DNA of 64,000 nt from positions 62,001 to 126,000 of the forward strand of contig JADHTQ010000003.1 of NCBI GenBank assembly GCA_016784965.1. The letters are read 5' to 3'. A program made the position numbers and the translations under genes. Positions 28,112 to 39,535 of the stretch are shown here, one piece after another. The notes under the pieces were generated by a model, which was not told where the DNA came from, did no database searches, and worked only from the letters and a program-made list of their open reading frames with translations. The DNA comes from Bacteriovoracaceae bacterium (lineage in GTDB: Bacteria > Bdellovibrionota > Bacteriovoracia > Bacteriovoracales > Bacteriovoracaceae). Within the stretch, counting starts at the first letter, position 1. Every line of letters starts with the position of its first letter.

Positions 28112-28855
28112 ATGGCCGGACATAGTAAATGGAAAAATATTCAACACAGAAAAGGTGCTCAAGACGCTAAAAGAGGAAAGATTTTTACCAAGTTAATTAA
28201 AGAAATTACTGTTGCTGTCAAAACTGGTGGTGGACCAGATATCGATTCCAACCCCAGGTTGCGCTTGGCCATATCAAATGCCAAAGGTGCAAACATGCCC
28301 AAGGATATAATTGAGCGTGCCATTAAAAAGGCTTCAGGAGCTGGTGGGGAAAATTATGTTGAGGGTACATTTGAAGGCTATGGACCAGCTGGGGTTGCAG
28401 TATTTGTAGAGGTAGCCACTGATAATAATACTAGAACCATTGCCAATATTCGCTCTTACTTTAATAAGTATAGTGGCAGCTTGGGAAAAGATGGCTGCTT
28501 GCAATTTGTATTTGAACGAAAGGGGATTTTTAATCTATCTAGTGATGGGATTGATGAGGAAGAATTCACATTGGAGCTAATAGATGGCGGTGCCGAGGAT
28601 GTTGAATTTGATAATGGAGTAGTCACAGTCACAACTCAGATGGAGGACTTTGGTCCGGTGCAGAAAAAGTTTGCGGAGTTAAAAATTGAACCCCAAGAGT
28701 CTGGCCTGCAAAGAGTTCCGGTAACTTACAAAGAAGTTGATCAGAAGTCCTTTGCTACACTTATGAAGTTGATAAATGTTTTAGAAGATGACGACGATGT
28801 TTTAAACGTTTATCACAATATTGAGTTTAGCGAAGAGCTGGCACAACAAATATAG
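28112..28855 (+). CDS. YebC/PmpR-family protein (TACO1-like)
   Basis: A 247-residue protein with the YebC signature at the start: MAGHSKWKNIQHRKGAQDAKRGKIFTK-like opening, then the NPRLRLAISNAKGANMPKDIIERAIKKA segment and GYGPAGVA. YebC proteins act as transcription regulators or help ribosomes through difficult peptides. A strong CGGAGGT ribosome site precedes the ATG. The family member RuvC neighbour common in proteobacteria is absent; a DinG-type helicase follows nine bases downstream, so the two may be co-expressed. Confidence 0.93.
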   Translation: MAGHSKWKNIQHRKGAQDAKRGKIFTKLIKEITVAVKTGGGPDIDSNPRLRLAISNAKGANMPKDIIERAIKKASGAGGENYVEGTFEGYGPAGVAVFVEVATDNNTRTIANIRSYFNKYSGSLGKDGCLQFVFERKGIFNLSSDGIDEEEFTLELIDGGAEDVEFDNGVVTVTTQMEDFGPVQKKFAELKIEPQESGLQRVPVTYKEVDQKSFATLMKLINVLEDDDDVLNVYHNIEFSEELAQQI

Positions 28856-28864
28856 GAAAGTCTT

Positions 28865-31777
28865 ATGACTCACCCCCTTGGCATATGGGCGGCCATTGAC
28901 ATTGAAACGACTGGTATCGATCCAGTCAAAGACTCTATTATTGATTTGGGATACCTTCAATTTGAAGGTACCAAGTTAATAAAAAAATACAGCTCGTTGG
29001 TGCAGTTTGATGGGAATCTGTCATATTTTATCCAAAAGCTCACAGGCATATCTGCAAATATGCTTCACAATGCTCCATCCTGGGATGAAGTGGAGCTTCA
29101 CTTACAAGAACTTTTTGGCCACAGCTTATTGGCGCACAATGCAAGCTTTGAACAAAAGTTTCTTGAGCAGTATTTCGACGATATAGATGATGGAAATGAG
29201 CGAGAAAGTTTCGAAGATACTCTCTACTACTTGGCCTTACTTTTTCCCGATATTGGCTCATTAAAACTAGAAAATTTTATTACCGGTTTTGGGCTTAGAG
29301 ATGGTGAGGTACATCGTGGACTTGAAGATTCAGTAGATTTATTGAGGGTTATTCTAGTTGCCACTAAGCTTATTAGAAGAGATAAAACTAGATATCAGTT
29401 TATCTTAGAATCCTTTAAGCAAAACGGTATGGGTGACTTATGGTTTTGCAAGTTTTTTAAGTTACCTGAGTCAGAGCTAACAGAGATTGCTCAGCAGATT
29501 GATTTCAATTTAGAAGAAGTCGTAGAGAAAATTCCTCAAGGTAAGATTAGTGTTATCTCCGATGAGGGTAATCAAAAAGACCAAGATAGCTTGAATGATT
29601 TGAAACCTAGATGGTCGTTTGAGTTTAATGGCGAAAATATCAAAAACATTTTAACAGATGAGCAAAAGGTACAGGAAGTATTTCCGCAGTATAAATTTAG
29701 AAAGTCTCAACTTGATCTTTCTTTAAAGGTGGGACAGTCTTTTAAAAATAATGTTCACAGCTTAGTGCAAGCACCTACTGGTACGGGGAAAACGTTGGGC
29801 TATTTATTACCAGTTGCTCTTTTTGCTCTCAATGAAGATAGACAGATATTAGTGGCAACTGGAACCAAAACCCTCCAACATCAAGCTATGACCAAAGATG
29901 TTCCTCAAATTAAAAAATTGTTGGGACTTAAAAATGATGACCTAAGAATCAGACGACTGATCGGTTCGAGCAATCATTTTTGCGAGCTGCTTTTTAATCA
30001 AAATAAGCAGGAGACAAACCTTTTGGCAGCCGTAAAGAGCTTTGAAGAAAAATTTACAGAGATGTTTTTTGAATTGGTTTTTTTTCATAATAGCTTAGTG
30101 GGTCCAAATGAAGTCATAACCAGAGGGGACATACCTTATGTGTTAAAAAAACAGTTTAAATACTTTCACACTTTGCAAGAGGAAATAGCAGTTGATTTTA
30201 GAGCGTGCTCGGGAAAAAATTGTCCCTTTGTTAGAGGATGTGGATATATTGCAGGATTGCAGGCCGCTAAGGATGCAGAAATTATAGTTGGCAATCATGC
30301 CTTGATGTTTTCTTGGCCTAAAGGGTTTCCAAGACCCATGCATGTAGTAATTGATGAGGCCCACAAGATTGAAGGTGAAGTTACAAACGCATTTTCTTTG
30401 GAAGTATCACAAATTGCTTTAACCAAACTGTCTGACCACCTGGTACATTTACAAGGAATTGGTTCACTGTTTTATCTGTTGTCTTGTGCACCAGAGGGAA
30501 GTGAAAATGCGACAGAGCTCATTAATGAGATTAGAGATGAAGCGCAAAAAGTGAACGAAATTTTACAAGATCACCTGGAGCCACTAGAAGATTTAGTAGA
30601 ACAGCACTTTAAAAAGCTACCTCGATTTACTAGTTTATATTGGAATGAAGTACCAATGTTTACAAAAGATAGTAACAAAGGGGTGGCGGAGGCAGCGATC
30701 TTAAACCATTTAACTAGTGTACAATTTGTTATTACTGAATTCTATAATTATTTATTTCCATACCAAGAGCGTTGGAGCCAAGGAAGTCTAGTTGACAAAA
30801 AAATGATAATGGCATTTTCTAGGTTTGAAAGTTTTATGGGGCAGCTTGAAGATTTGATAACGGCCTTTGATCTATCGCTGGGAAGTAAGGAAGGATACGC
30901 ACATTCTTTGAAATACCATGAAGAATATGGCTACACGCTGTTTTCAGCACCAATAGATGTTGGACGAGTTCTACACGACGGCGTTTTACAGCCTTCTTCG
31001 TCAGTGGTTTGTACTTCAGCAACACTCGGAAATGCAAATGGTGATCACGGTACTAAGGGAATAGAGTGGGCAAGTGGTCACCTGTATTTAGATGGTGAAA
31101 GAAGGTTTCGCACGGGCTTTTATTTACCGGCCGTTTTTGACTACAAGAATAAGGCAAAAGTATTTCTTTGTGATGATACTTTGCCTCTCTACGATACTTT
31201 CTTTGTAGAAAAAACATTAGTTCCAATCATGAAATTGATCCGTAAGCTAGATGGAAAATCCCTATTGCTCTTTTCCGCCAAAACAAGATTTGAGGTAGCT
31301 AGAGAAATTTTAATCAAAGAATTTGAAGCAGAAAACCCAGTCTTTATTCAGGGGATGGGTAATAAAGTTGTAGATGATTTTAAAAATACTAGTAACGGCA
31401 TTTTGTTGGGCATGGAATCTTTTGGCGAAGGCATAGATATTCCTGGTGAATCTCTGCAGTTTCTATTTATTGATAAAATTCCAGATATTCGCATGGATCT
31501 CGTTATCAATAAAAGACGTGATTTTTACGAAAGAACTATTGGTAATGAATTTACCGATTACTTTATGGCCCATCGAGCAAGATCTCTTCATCAAAAACTA
31601 GGCCGACTTCTTCGCACTGAACAAGATTTTGGTGCTGCAATAATTGTTGATTCTAGAATCAGGAAGTGGAAAGGAAATACAATCCAGAAACTTTATAAAC
31701 TGATGGAGCCATATCAAATCAATCGCAGTGGACTTGATGCCGCTTGTAAAAGTATTCCCGGCTTTTTACAGTCTTAG
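28865..31777 (+). CDS. DnaQ-like exonuclease fused to DinG/XPD-type helicase
   Basis: A 970-residue two-part protein. Residues 1-180 are a DEDD exonuclease: IDIETTG, LLAHNASFE and HRGLEDSVD give the acidic residues. From about 280 is a superfamily 2 helicase of the DinG/XPD group with Walker A APTGTGKT (Lys309), DEAH at 497-500 and a QKLGRLLR motif VI. Cys in SNHFC and in CSGKNCPFVRGC could hold the iron-sulfur cluster of this group. The architecture resembles the DnaQ-DinG fusions of Firmicutes. Such enzymes unwind DNA in repair; the exonuclease would trim ends. Confidence 0.85.
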   Translation: MTHPLGIWAAIDIETTGIDPVKDSIIDLGYLQFEGTKLIKKYSSLVQFDGNLSYFIQKLTGISANMLHNAPSWDEVELHLQELFGHSLLAHNASFEQKFLEQYFDDIDDGNERESFEDTLYYLALLFPDIGSLKLENFITGFGLRDGEVHRGLEDSVDLLRVILVATKLIRRDKTRYQFILESFKQNGMGDLWFCKFFKLPESELTEIAQQIDFNLEEVVEKIPQGKISVISDEGNQKDQDSLNDLKPRWSFEFNGENIKNILTDEQKVQEVFPQYKFRKSQLDLSLKVGQSFKNNVHSLVQAPTGTGKTLGYLLPVALFALNEDRQILVATGTKTLQHQAMTKDVPQIKKLLGLKNDDLRIRRLIGSSNHFCELLFNQNKQETNLLAAVKSFEEKFTEMFFELVFFHNSLVGPNEVITRGDIPYVLKKQFKYFHTLQEEIAVDFRACSGKNCPFVRGCGYIAGLQAAKDAEIIVGNHALMFSWPKGFPRPMHVVIDEAHKIEGEVTNAFSLEVSQIALTKLSDHLVHLQGIGSLFYLLSCAPEGSENATELINEIRDEAQKVNEILQDHLEPLEDLVEQHFKKLPRFTSLYWNEVPMFTKDSNKGVAEAAILNHLTSVQFVITEFYNYLFPYQERWSQGSLVDKKMIMAFSRFESFMGQLEDLITAFDLSLGSKEGYAHSLKYHEEYGYTLFSAPIDVGRVLHDGVLQPSSSVVCTSATLGNANGDHGTKGIEWASGHLYLDGERRFRTGFYLPAVFDYKNKAKVFLCDDTLPLYDTFFVEKTLVPIMKLIRKLDGKSLLLFSAKTRFEVAREILIKEFEAENPVFIQGMGNKVVDDFKNTSNGILLGMESFGEGIDIPGESLQFLFIDKIPDIRMDLVINKRRDFYERTIGNEFTDYFMAHRARSLHQKLGRLLRTEQDFGAAIIVDSRIRKWKGNTIQKLYKLMEPYQINRSGLDAACKSIPGFLQS

Positions 31778-31778
31778 A

Positions 31779-32534
31779 TTAAACCTCTTCGAGATCGTTT
31801 AAGTATTTAATTTGAATTTTTAGATTCTCGTGATCAGATTTAATAAGATAGGGGATAGCTAAATATTTACTTATGTACATATCTACGTAAGGTAGTTGTT
31901 CACCCTGTGTCAAACTTTGTGCTGTCTCTTTATCGATGTCTTCATAGAGTCTAAAATGTTCTGCAAAAATAGTGTTGTCTTCAATGTTAACAGCAACTTG
32001 AGTTCTCATTTTTTCTAGTGCGATTATTTTCGTTTCTGGTTGGTGTGCATATTCCCAATCATTATTACTTCTTATAACAGAGTATATATTTTTCATCGTA
32101 GAGCGAAAATGTTTTGAGAGAAAAAATTGAAAAGCAGTGCACGCAAAAGGTGTATTAATGTAAAAACGTGGAGGTGTGGGAACTTGGCAGCTGCTTTGTC
32201 TATCATCTTTTGCGAAAGTGTAGATGACATGATTGGTTTTTCCGTCGTGGAGATAGTGCTCAACAATATTATTTCTCCCCAGTCTCTTTGAGATGGTAAC
32301 TTCTTGTGGTATCCAATCTTTGGCAAAGCGATAATTTAACTCTAGTGCCAAAATTTCCCCTGATGATACTCTGCCAAATAGTTTTGCTTTAAACAGGTGG
32401 CCAAGACCACGATTATCCTGGAACACTTCGAAGCTTTCTTCTGCGTAAGCTCGATCGCCAGTATAATAAATAAAGCCACCGCGGTAGAGTTTATGGGTGT
32501 CTAGTTTTGGCAGCACAATATCAAATTCATCCAC
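31779..32534 (-). CDS. Conserved-looking protein of unknown function
   Basis: About 252 residues with no signal peptide and no motif I recognise; several aromatic-rich strands alternate with polar segments, suggesting a mixed alpha/beta cytoplasmic protein. I prefer the GTG start because TTGGAGAAG lies six bases before it; an upstream TTG adds 11 residues but has no ribosome site. It converges on the DinG fusion gene, with one base between the stops, and is divergent from nqrA. Confidence 0.5.
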   Translation of the reverse strand: MDEFDIVLPKLDTHKLYRGGFIYYTGDRAYAEESFEVFQDNRGLGHLFKAKLFGRVSSGEILALELNYRFAKDWIPQEVTISKRLGRNNIVEHYLHDGKTNHVIYTFAKDDRQSSCQVPTPPRFYINTPFACTAFQFFLSKHFRSTMKNIYSVIRSNNDWEYAHQPETKIIALEKMRTQVAVNIEDNTIFAEHFRLYEDIDKETAQSLTQGEQLPYVDMYISKYLAIPYLIKSDHENLKIQIKYLNDLEEV

Positions 32535-32662
32535 GATGCTTCTCCAATTATTGGACAAAAAAGGCAAAGTAATTGTTGTCCATATAAACGAAGTATAATA
32601 TATTGTATACGAAATTGCATCGTGATTTTGTAAACTCTGACTTTTAAAAGGTTAAATACTCT

Positions 32663-34015
32663 ATGGTACACATCAAAAAAGGCTTAGACCTACCAATTCT
32701 TGGCGCCCCCAAGCAAGAAATTGATAGTGAGGTTAAAAAGTTAAAAGTAGTGGCCCTACTTGGCGGTGATTACGTCGGTATGAAGCCAAGTATGTTGGTC
32801 AAGGTGGGGGATAAAGTAAAAATTGGAACTCCAGTTTTTGCCTGTAAAAAGACTCACGGGGTTGTTTATACTTCTCCTGCAGCTGGTAAAGTTATTGAGG
32901 TTAATAGGGGGGCAAAAAGAGTCTTTCAATCTCTAGTTATTGAGCTTGCAGATACAGAGGAGCAACTGACTTATAAGTCATATAAAAACAAGCAGATTCA
33001 GTCATTAAAATTTGAAGAAGTGAAAGAATTGCTAATTGAATCAGGCATGTGGACGGCATTACGTGCTAGGCCATACTCCAAAGTACCAGCTACCGATACA
33101 AGACCACATGCCGTCTATATTACCGGCACCGATACCAATCCTCTAAGTCCAGACCCAAAACTTATTATTGATAAAGAAATGGATGCTTTTAAGGACGGGA
33201 TAGAGACTCTTTCTAAATTAACCGAAGGCAAAACTTATGTTTGTGTGAAAGAGGGGATTGAACTAACACTGCCAAAGCATTGCACCCATGTTGAAAAGTG
33301 GCGCTTTAGTGGTGTCCACCCTGCAGGCAATGTAGGAACTCATATCCATTTTATAGATCCTGTTCATGCTGAAAAAGTTGTTTGGCACATGGGATATCAA
33401 GATGTAATTGCTGTGGGAAAATTATTTAAAACGGGCAAAATTTCATTGGATAGAGTAATTTCTATAGCTGGACCAAATGCAAAAAAACCCCGTTTGGTAA
33501 AAACTAGAATTGGTGCAAATGTTACGACTTTAGTTTGTGATGAAAAAGTGGGCGATAATGTACGGGTAGTTTCGGGCTCAGTTTTTAAAGGAACAAAGGC
33601 GTTTGGTAATTTTGACTACCTTGGTCGTTACCATCAACAGGTTTCTTTGCTGGAAGAGGGAGACAAAAGAGAATTTTTTGGGTGGATAGTTCCAGGTAGC
33701 AAGAAGTTTTCTTTGACACGTGCTTTTTTATCTAAGTTTTTTCCAGGCCAGAAGTATAAAATGACGACTACAACTTCAGGAAGCCCAAGAGCCATAGTTC
33801 CAGTTGGACTTTATGAATCTGTCATGCCTTTAGATATCTTACCGACACAACTTTTTTACTCCTTGATGGCAGGTGATACTGATCAGGCCCAAAAATTGGG
33901 GTGTATGGAATTGGATGAAGAAGATGTGGCACTTTGTACCTATGTATGTCCGGGAAAAAATGATTTTGGAGCGGCCTTAAGAAAGAATTTAACCACGATT
34001 GAAAAAGAAGGATAA
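32663..34015 (+). CDS. nqrA: Na+-translocating NADH:quinone reductase subunit A
   Basis: Peripheral, quinone-proximal subunit of the Na+-NQR. The 450 residues contain the family's opening ([12 protein letters not shown]), a [19 protein letters not shown] segment, the [16 protein letters not shown] stretch and a late [22 protein letters not shown] region. It begins the six-gene nqrABCDEF operon, with nqrB six bases downstream. The complex oxidises NADH and pumps Na+, so it supports a sodium-driven metabolism. Confidence 0.95.
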   Translation: MVHIKKGLDLPILGAPKQEIDSEVKKLKVVALLGGDYVGMKPSMLVKVGDKVKIGTPVFACKKTHGVVYTSPAAGKVIEVNRGAKRVFQSLVIELADTEEQLTYKSYKNKQIQSLKFEEVKELLIESGMWTALRARPYSKVPATDTRPHAVYITGTDTNPLSPDPKLIIDKEMDAFKDGIETLSKLTEGKTYVCVKEGIELTLPKHCTHVEKWRFSGVHPAGNVGTHIHFIDPVHAEKVVWHMGYQDVIAVGKLFKTGKISLDRVISIAGPNAKKPRLVKTRIGANVTTLVCDEKVGDNVRVVSGSVFKGTKAFGNFDYLGRYHQQVSLLEEGDKREFFGWIVPGSKKFSLTRAFLSKFFPGQKYKMTTTTSGSPRAIVPVGLYESVMPLDILPTQLFYSLMAGDTDQAQKLGCMELDEEDVALCTYVCPGKNDFGAALRKNLTTIEKEG

Positions 34016-34020
34016 CAAGA

Positions 34021-35229
34021 ATGAAGTTTATTCGTAACCTCTTTGATAAACAAGAAGCACATTTTGTAAAGGGTGGTAAGCTTGCAAGGCTTTATCCTCT
34101 TTATGAAGCAATAGATACTTTCTTGTTTACTTCAGGTGAAGTAAACAGGGGAACTACCCATGTAAGAGACAGCATTGATCTAAAACGTTTGATGTCTATG
34201 GTAATTATTGCACTTACTCCTTGTATTATCATGGGGATGTATAATACAGGCTTTTTGGCCAACAGTGCCATATCTGCAATGAACTTGAGTGAGGTGCCTG
34301 GGTGGCGTGCAGAATGTTTGCTCTATATGGGACTTGGATTTGACCCTACCTCTATCATAGGCAACATAATACATGGTCTGTTGTACTTTTTACCAATTTT
34401 TATTGTAACAAACATTGCGGGGCTATCCATTGAGCTGCTATTTAGTGTGGTTCGCAAACATGAAATTAATGAAGGGTTTTTAGTTACAGGTATGCTCATG
34501 CCCATGATTGTTCCGGCTTCCATTCCTTTGTGGCAAGTTGCAGTGGCAGTTATCTTTGCCGTAACGTTTGCCAAAGAGGTTTTTGGTGGAACCGGCAAAA
34601 ACTTTTTAAACCCGGCCCTTGCAGCGAGAGCATTTTTATTTTTTGCCTACCCCGGTGAGATTTCGGGAGATGCTGTTTGGGTTGCAGTTGACGGACATAC
34701 AGGAGCTACGGCCCTATCCCAACTGGCTGCTGGTGGTACAGCTGCTTTGACCGATACTTGGTGGGATGCATTTTTGGGATTTATTCCTGGAAGCTTTGGT
34801 GAAACCTCGACACTTGCTTGCCTTTTGGGAGCAATGTTTTTGATATATACCGGTATTGGTTCCTGGAGAATTATGCTGAGTGTACTTGTTGGCATGATCA
34901 CACTTTCATTTTTATTCAATATAATTGGTAGTGATACAAACCCCATGTTTGCAGTTGGTCCTTCTTGGCATCTGGTGACTGGTGGTTTTGCCTTTGGAAC
35001 TGTATTTATGGCCACTGATCCAGTTACTGCCGCAACGACAAATATGGGTAAATATTATTATGGGTTACTAATAGGTTTTATGGTAGTTTTGGTTAGAGTT
35101 ATCAACCCTGCTTTCCCCGAGGGGATGATGCTAGCGATTCTCTTTGGAAACCTCTTTGCCCCCATCATTGATTATTTTGTTGTGGAGTCAAATATTAAAA
35201 GAAGGGAGTTAAAAAATGGCATCAGATGA
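34021..35229 (+). CDS. nqrB: Na+-translocating NADH:quinone reductase subunit B
   Basis: Membrane subunit with covalent FMN and the Na+ channel. About ten hydrophobic helices in 402 residues. The flavinylation site is the Thr in [10 protein letters not shown] (Thr230); the motif reads T-G-A-T where many homologs have S-G-A-T, a tolerated change. The [20 protein letters not shown] segment is typical of the subunit. Its last bases overlap the nqrC start. Flavin is attached by ApbE, encoded downstream. Confidence 0.95.
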   Translation: MKFIRNLFDKQEAHFVKGGKLARLYPLYEAIDTFLFTSGEVNRGTTHVRDSIDLKRLMSMVIIALTPCIIMGMYNTGFLANSAISAMNLSEVPGWRAECLLYMGLGFDPTSIIGNIIHGLLYFLPIFIVTNIAGLSIELLFSVVRKHEINEGFLVTGMLMPMIVPASIPLWQVAVAVIFAVTFAKEVFGGTGKNFLNPALAARAFLFFAYPGEISGDAVWVAVDGHTGATALSQLAAGGTAALTDTWWDAFLGFIPGSFGETSTLACLLGAMFLIYTGIGSWRIMLSVLVGMITLSFLFNIIGSDTNPMFAVGPSWHLVTGGFAFGTVFMATDPVTAATTNMGKYYYGLLIGFMVVLVRVINPAFPEGMMLAILFGNLFAPIIDYFVVESNIKRRELKNGIR

Positions 35230-36001
35230 TAGTGTACAAAAGACACTGATAGTCGCAACACTTCTTTGTATAGTATGTTCTATCTTGGTTTCTTCTGCTG
35301 CTGTCTTTTTACGGCCTTTGCAGGAAGAAAACAAAAAAATGGATATTAAAAAGAGTCTGTTGTTATCTGCAGGTTTATTAAAAGATCCCCAGGCACCAAA
35401 AGAAGAAATTTTGGATACCTTCAAACAGATAGAAGCAAAAATTATTGATCTAGAAACCGGGGATGTAGTGTTAAACGTTCCCGTAGAAAGCTTCAATCAA
35501 AGAGCTGCTGCAAAAGACTCTGCCCACAACAAAATGATAAAAAAGCAAGATGATTTAGCAGGGATTTCCATGCGCTCCAAAAGAGCAAAAGTGTATTTTG
35601 CCAAAGAAGACGGTGAGGTTAACTTAATTATTCTTCCAATTCATGGAAAGGGACTATGGTCCACCCTCTACGGATTTTTGGCCTTAGCTCCAGATACTAA
35701 AACAATTAAAGGATTTGGTTTTTACGAGCATGGAGAAACTCCAGGACTTGGAGGCGAAGTAGATAATGCTAAGTGGAAAGCATCATGGAAAGATAAAACA
35801 GTTTACAACGAAAGTTTTGAGCCGATTTTAGACGTAGTCAAAGGCAGAATACGACCAGGAAGTAGTGATGCCTACCATCAAATTGATGGATTATCTGGGG
35901 CAACTCTTACCAGCAATGGTGTTGAAAACTTGGTTCAATATTGGCTCGGTAAGGATGGCTTTGGTCCATTTTTGGCCAAATTTAGAGGAGGAGCAAGATA
36001 A
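35216..36001 (+). CDS. nqrC: Na+-translocating NADH:quinone reductase subunit C
   Basis: A single-helix subunit (membrane segment at about residues 10-32) with a periplasmic FMN-binding domain. The flavinylation motif is [10 protein letters not shown], with the FMN Thr at residue 230. The upstream [15 protein letters not shown] and [11 protein letters not shown] segments are conserved in NqrC and RnfG. It overlaps nqrB by 14 bases and shares its last base with the nqrD start. Confidence 0.95.
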   Translation: MASDDSVQKTLIVATLLCIVCSILVSSAAVFLRPLQEENKKMDIKKSLLLSAGLLKDPQAPKEEILDTFKQIEAKIIDLETGDVVLNVPVESFNQRAAAKDSAHNKMIKKQDDLAGISMRSKRAKVYFAKEDGEVNLIILPIHGKGLWSTLYGFLALAPDTKTIKGFGFYEHGETPGLGGEVDNAKWKASWKDKTVYNESFEPILDVVKGRIRPGSSDAYHQIDGLSGATLTSNGVENLVQYWLGKDGFGPFLAKFRGGAR

Positions 36002-36618
36002 TGAGTATCAAAAAGACTTTGTTTGATCCACTCTTTAATAACAATCCCATCGCATTGCAGATTTTAGGCATTTGCTCGGCACTAGCTGTGACTACAAAGC
36101 TAGAGACAGTTATTGCTATGTCTGTGGCGGTTACGATCGTCACTGGTTTTTCAAACCTTGCAGTTAGTTTAATTAGAAGCCATATGCCAAACAGTATTAG
36201 AATAATTATCCAGATGACCATTATAGCTTCACTGGTTATTATTGCTGATCAGGTTTTAAAGGCATACTTCTACTCAATATCCAAGAGTCTATCGGTGTAT
36301 GTAGGGTTAATTATCACCAACTGTATAGTTATGGGGCGGGCCGAAGGCTACGCTATGAAAAATCCTCCTCTGATGAGTTTTTTAGATGGGATAGGCAACG
36401 GAATTGGGTACAGCCTGATATTACTGTTTGTTGGGGTTTTTAGAGAACTTTTCGGTAGTGGATCACTGCTGGGCTTTACCATCTTACCACTAACTAATGA
36501 TGGTGGTTGGTATAATCCAAACGGTTTGATGTTACTAGCACCCAGTGCTTTTTTCCTCATTGGGGTATTTATTTGGTTAGTAAGAACTTGGAAAACAGAT
36601 CAAGTGGAAAAGGAATAG
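36001..36618 (+). CDS. nqrD: Na+-translocating NADH:quinone reductase subunit D
   Basis: A 205-residue integral membrane protein with six helices, homologous to NqrE and to RnfE. Signatures include [22 protein letters not shown] near the start, a Cys there that ligates an intramembrane iron site in the family, and [16 protein letters not shown] in the middle. NqrD and NqrE are inverted repeats that surround the iron centre passing electrons across the membrane. Confidence 0.94.
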   Translation: MSIKKTLFDPLFNNNPIALQILGICSALAVTTKLETVIAMSVAVTIVTGFSNLAVSLIRSHMPNSIRIIIQMTIIASLVIIADQVLKAYFYSISKSLSVYVGLIITNCIVMGRAEGYAMKNPPLMSFLDGIGNGIGYSLILLFVGVFRELFGSGSLLGFTILPLTNDGGWYNPNGLMLLAPSAFFLIGVFIWLVRTWKTDQVEKE

Positions 36619-36621
36619 GCC

Positions 36622-37233
36622 ATGTTAGAAAACTATCTCAGTATAATAATTAAGTCGATTTTTACAGAAAACTTGGCGTTAGGGTTTTTTCTTGGGATGT
36701 GCACCTTTCTTGCCGTTTCCCAAAAGGTAAAGACGGCCATGGGACTCGGAGTTGCTGTCATTGTTGTACAATCGATTACAATTCCTGCCAATAATCTCAT
36801 CTATAATTTGCTACTAAAAGATGGCGCTCTGGCTTGGGCAGGACACCCAGAAATGGACCTTTCATTTTTAGGCTTGATCAGTTATATCGGCGTTATTGCC
36901 GCAATGGTACAGATTTTAGAGATGACCTTAGATAAATTTTTTCCTCCATTATATAATGCGCTAGGGATTTTTCTGCCTCTCATTACGGTGAACTGTGCGA
37001 TTTTAGGTGGATCACTTTTAATGGTTGAGCGAGACTACACTTTTGGTGAAAGTATTGCCTATGGTGTCGGTTCAGGTGTCGGTTGGGCCATGGCGATTGT
37101 AGTGCTTGCAGGAATTAGAGAAAAAATGAAATATAGTGATGTGCCGGATGGGCTAAGAGGGCTGGGAATAACTTTTATTACCGTAGGGCTGATGGCCTTT
37201 GGCTTTTTGGCATTTTCGGGAATACAACTTTAA
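36622..37233 (+). CDS. nqrE: Na+-translocating NADH:quinone reductase subunit E
   Basis: A 203-residue, six-helix membrane protein, partner of NqrD. It has the expected [18 protein letters not shown] opening with the conserved Cys, and a [17 protein letters not shown] segment with the second conserved Cys. The spacing to nqrD is three bases and to nqrF 26 bases, within one operon. Confidence 0.94.
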   Translation: MLENYLSIIIKSIFTENLALGFFLGMCTFLAVSQKVKTAMGLGVAVIVVQSITIPANNLIYNLLLKDGALAWAGHPEMDLSFLGLISYIGVIAAMVQILEMTLDKFFPPLYNALGIFLPLITVNCAILGGSLLMVERDYTFGESIAYGVGSGVGWAMAIVVLAGIREKMKYSDVPDGLRGLGITFITVGLMAFGFLAFSGIQL

Positions 37234-37259
37234 TTAATGTTAATGAAAAAAAATAGGAA

Positions 37260-38483
37260 TTGCAGATGAATGTAATTTTGCTCGGTGTTTTGATGTTTAC
37301 TGTAGTAGTTTTGGCCCTGGTAGCTCTTATTCTGCTTGCCAAGTCGAAATTAGTAAACAGTGGTGATGTTAGTCTCAATATAAATGGTGAAATGGATTTG
37401 AAGGTCTCTGCTGGTCAAAAGTTACTTGGAGCACTAGCTTCCCAAAAGATTTTTGTATCATCTGCCTGCGGAGGTGGAGGGACTTGCGGCCAATGCAAGG
37501 TTGATGTAGAAGAAGGTGGTGGTGGAATTTTACCCACTGAAACTTCTCATTTTACAAAAAGAGAAATGAGGGCCGGTGGCAGACTCGCCTGTCAAGTTCC
37601 TGTAAAACAAGATATGAAACTAGCTGTACCAGAAGAGGTATTTGGTGTTAAAAAGTGGATTTGCAAAGTAAGGTCAAATCATAATGTTGCTACCTTCATT
37701 AAAGAATTAGTATTAGAAATTCCAGCGGGAGAGTCGGTTCCCTTTCGGGCCGGGGGATATATTCAGATTGAGTGTCCTCCCCATGAACTTTCATATAAAG
37801 AATTTGATATTGAGCCAGAGTACCGAGGCGACTGGGATCACTTTAATATGTGGCAATATAAGTCTGTAGTTAAAGAAGAGACAATCAGAGCATATTCTAT
37901 GGCCAGCTATCCCGAAGAGAAAGGGCTAATCATGCTCAATGTTAGGATTGCATCTCCACCGCCAAGAACTAAAGGCATTCCACCTGGTATCATGTCTTCT
38001 TATATTTTTAATCTAAAGCCTGGGGATGATGTTACAATCTCTGGACCATTCGGAGAGTTTTATGCTCGCGAGACAAATAAGGAGATGGTCTTTGTTGGTG
38101 GTGGCGCAGGCATGGCACCCATGCGTTCACATATTTTTGATCAATTAAAGAGACTTTCAACCAAAAGAAAAGTTACTTTCTGGTATGGAGCTAGAAGTAA
38201 AAAAGAGATGTTCTATGTAGAGGACTTTGATACTCTTCAAAAAGAAAATCCTAATTTTTCTTGGCATGTGGCCTTAAGTGATCCTCAACCAGAAGATAAC
38301 TGGACTGGGTTTACAGGCTTTATACATAATGTAATTCATGATAAGTATTTAAAAGACCATGAAGCACCTGAAGATTGCGAATACTACATGTGTGGGCCAC
38401 CAATTATGAATAAGTGTGTTATTGATATGCTCTTAGACCTTGGCGTTGAAAGAGAAGATATAATGCTCGATGATTTTGGATGA
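37260..38483 (+). CDS. nqrF: Na+-translocating NADH:quinone reductase subunit F
   Basis: The NADH-oxidising subunit. After one N-terminal helix comes a 2Fe-2S domain with [10 protein letters not shown] and a distant fourth Cys in RLACQVP, then an FAD domain with RAYSMASYP, and an NADH domain with [14 protein letters not shown] and a CGPPIM segment. At 407 residues it is the normal size. It takes electrons from NADH and hands them to the membrane subunits. apbE follows 10 bases later. Confidence 0.96.
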   Translation: MQMNVILLGVLMFTVVVLALVALILLAKSKLVNSGDVSLNINGEMDLKVSAGQKLLGALASQKIFVSSACGGGGTCGQCKVDVEEGGGGILPTETSHFTKREMRAGGRLACQVPVKQDMKLAVPEEVFGVKKWICKVRSNHNVATFIKELVLEIPAGESVPFRAGGYIQIECPPHELSYKEFDIEPEYRGDWDHFNMWQYKSVVKEETIRAYSMASYPEEKGLIMLNVRIASPPPRTKGIPPGIMSSYIFNLKPGDDVTISGPFGEFYARETNKEMVFVGGGAGMAPMRSHIFDQLKRLSTKRKVTFWYGARSKKEMFYVEDFDTLQKENPNFSWHVALSDPQPEDNWTGFTGFIHNVIHDKYLKDHEAPEDCEYYMCGPPIMNKCVIDMLLDLGVEREDIMLDDFG

Positions 38484-38493
38484 TTTTTAAACT

Positions 38494-39516
38494 ATGAAAA
38501 CTTATAAATTTGTGGCCCTAAGTTTAATCTTAGGGCCTTTTATTATTAGTTGTATAGGCCAGCGAGATTCAGTGTTGACTATCAAGGGTAGAACCATGGG
38601 GACTACCTATATAGTTAAGTATGTAGCACAAGTTGACATTCCCACAAATTTAGTTTTAAAAGAGAAGGTTGATGAAGTGCTTGTCAACATTAATCAAAGT
38701 ATGTCGACCTATATAAATGATTCTGAAATTTCATTATTTAATCAAAACTATAGTACTACTTGGTTCAATGTCTCAAAACAATTTATAAAAGTATTGGCCC
38801 ACGCCCAGAAAATCTCAAAAATTACCAAAGGGGCCTTTGATGTTACCGTGGGGCCACTTGTAAACTTATGGGGTTTTGGTCCATTGGGTAGTAGAAAAAT
38901 TCCCAACAAACAGCAGATAAAAAATAAATTAAAAACGATTGGATTCCAAAAGTTGATTATAAACCATAAAAAGTCACAGGTGAGAAAAAGGGATGCTAGA
39001 ATTTATATCGATTTTTCCGCCATTGCCAAAGGATTTGGTGTAGACCAAGTATCCCAGCTTCTTGAAGATGAAGGCATTGATAATTATCTGGTAGAAATTG
39101 GCGGTGAGATAAAAGCTAAAGGGAGTAAACCGCGAGGTGTAAACTGGAAAATCGCAGTGGAGTCCCCCAGACCAGATGACAAGACATATAGTAAAATCTT
39201 AAATATTGGTGGATTGGCCCTTGCAACATCTGGAAATTATCGAAATTATTTTGATGAATATGGAAAGCGCTACTCCCATACAATAGATCCCAAAACCGGA
39301 AGCCCCGTAGAGCATACATTGGCAAGTGTTACAGTTATTGATAGTAACTCTTGCATGAATGCTGATGCTTGGGCCACTGCATTTATGGTACTTGGTCATA
39401 AAAAGGGGATGGAAGTTGCAAAAAAGGTTGCAATTGCAGCATATTTTATTTATGAAGAAAACGGAGCATTTGTAAAAGTTGCAACACCTAAATTTTTAGA
39501 GCAATTTAAATTATGA
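38494..39516 (+). CDS. apbE: FAD:protein FMN transferase
   Basis: Attaches FMN to the Thr residues of NqrB and NqrC. The 340-residue protein has a lipoprotein signal (FIISC lipobox, Cys at about residue 20), then GRTMGTTYIVKY and the late HTIDPKTGSPVEH and NADAWATAFMVLG motifs with the conserved Asp and Thr residues that bind Mg and FAD. It directly follows nqrF and precedes nqrM, so the operon encodes both the enzyme and its maturation. Confidence 0.94.
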   Translation: MKTYKFVALSLILGPFIISCIGQRDSVLTIKGRTMGTTYIVKYVAQVDIPTNLVLKEKVDEVLVNINQSMSTYINDSEISLFNQNYSTTWFNVSKQFIKVLAHAQKISKITKGAFDVTVGPLVNLWGFGPLGSRKIPNKQQIKNKLKTIGFQKLIINHKKSQVRKRDARIYIDFSAIAKGFGVDQVSQLLEDEGIDNYLVEIGGEIKAKGSKPRGVNWKIAVESPRPDDKTYSKILNIGGLALATSGNYRNYFDEYGKRYSHTIDPKTGSPVEHTLASVTVIDSNSCMNADAWATAFMVLGHKKGMEVAKKVAIAAYFIYEENGAFVKVATPKFLEQFKL

Positions 39517-39535
39517 TAGGAACTAAAAAACGGCC

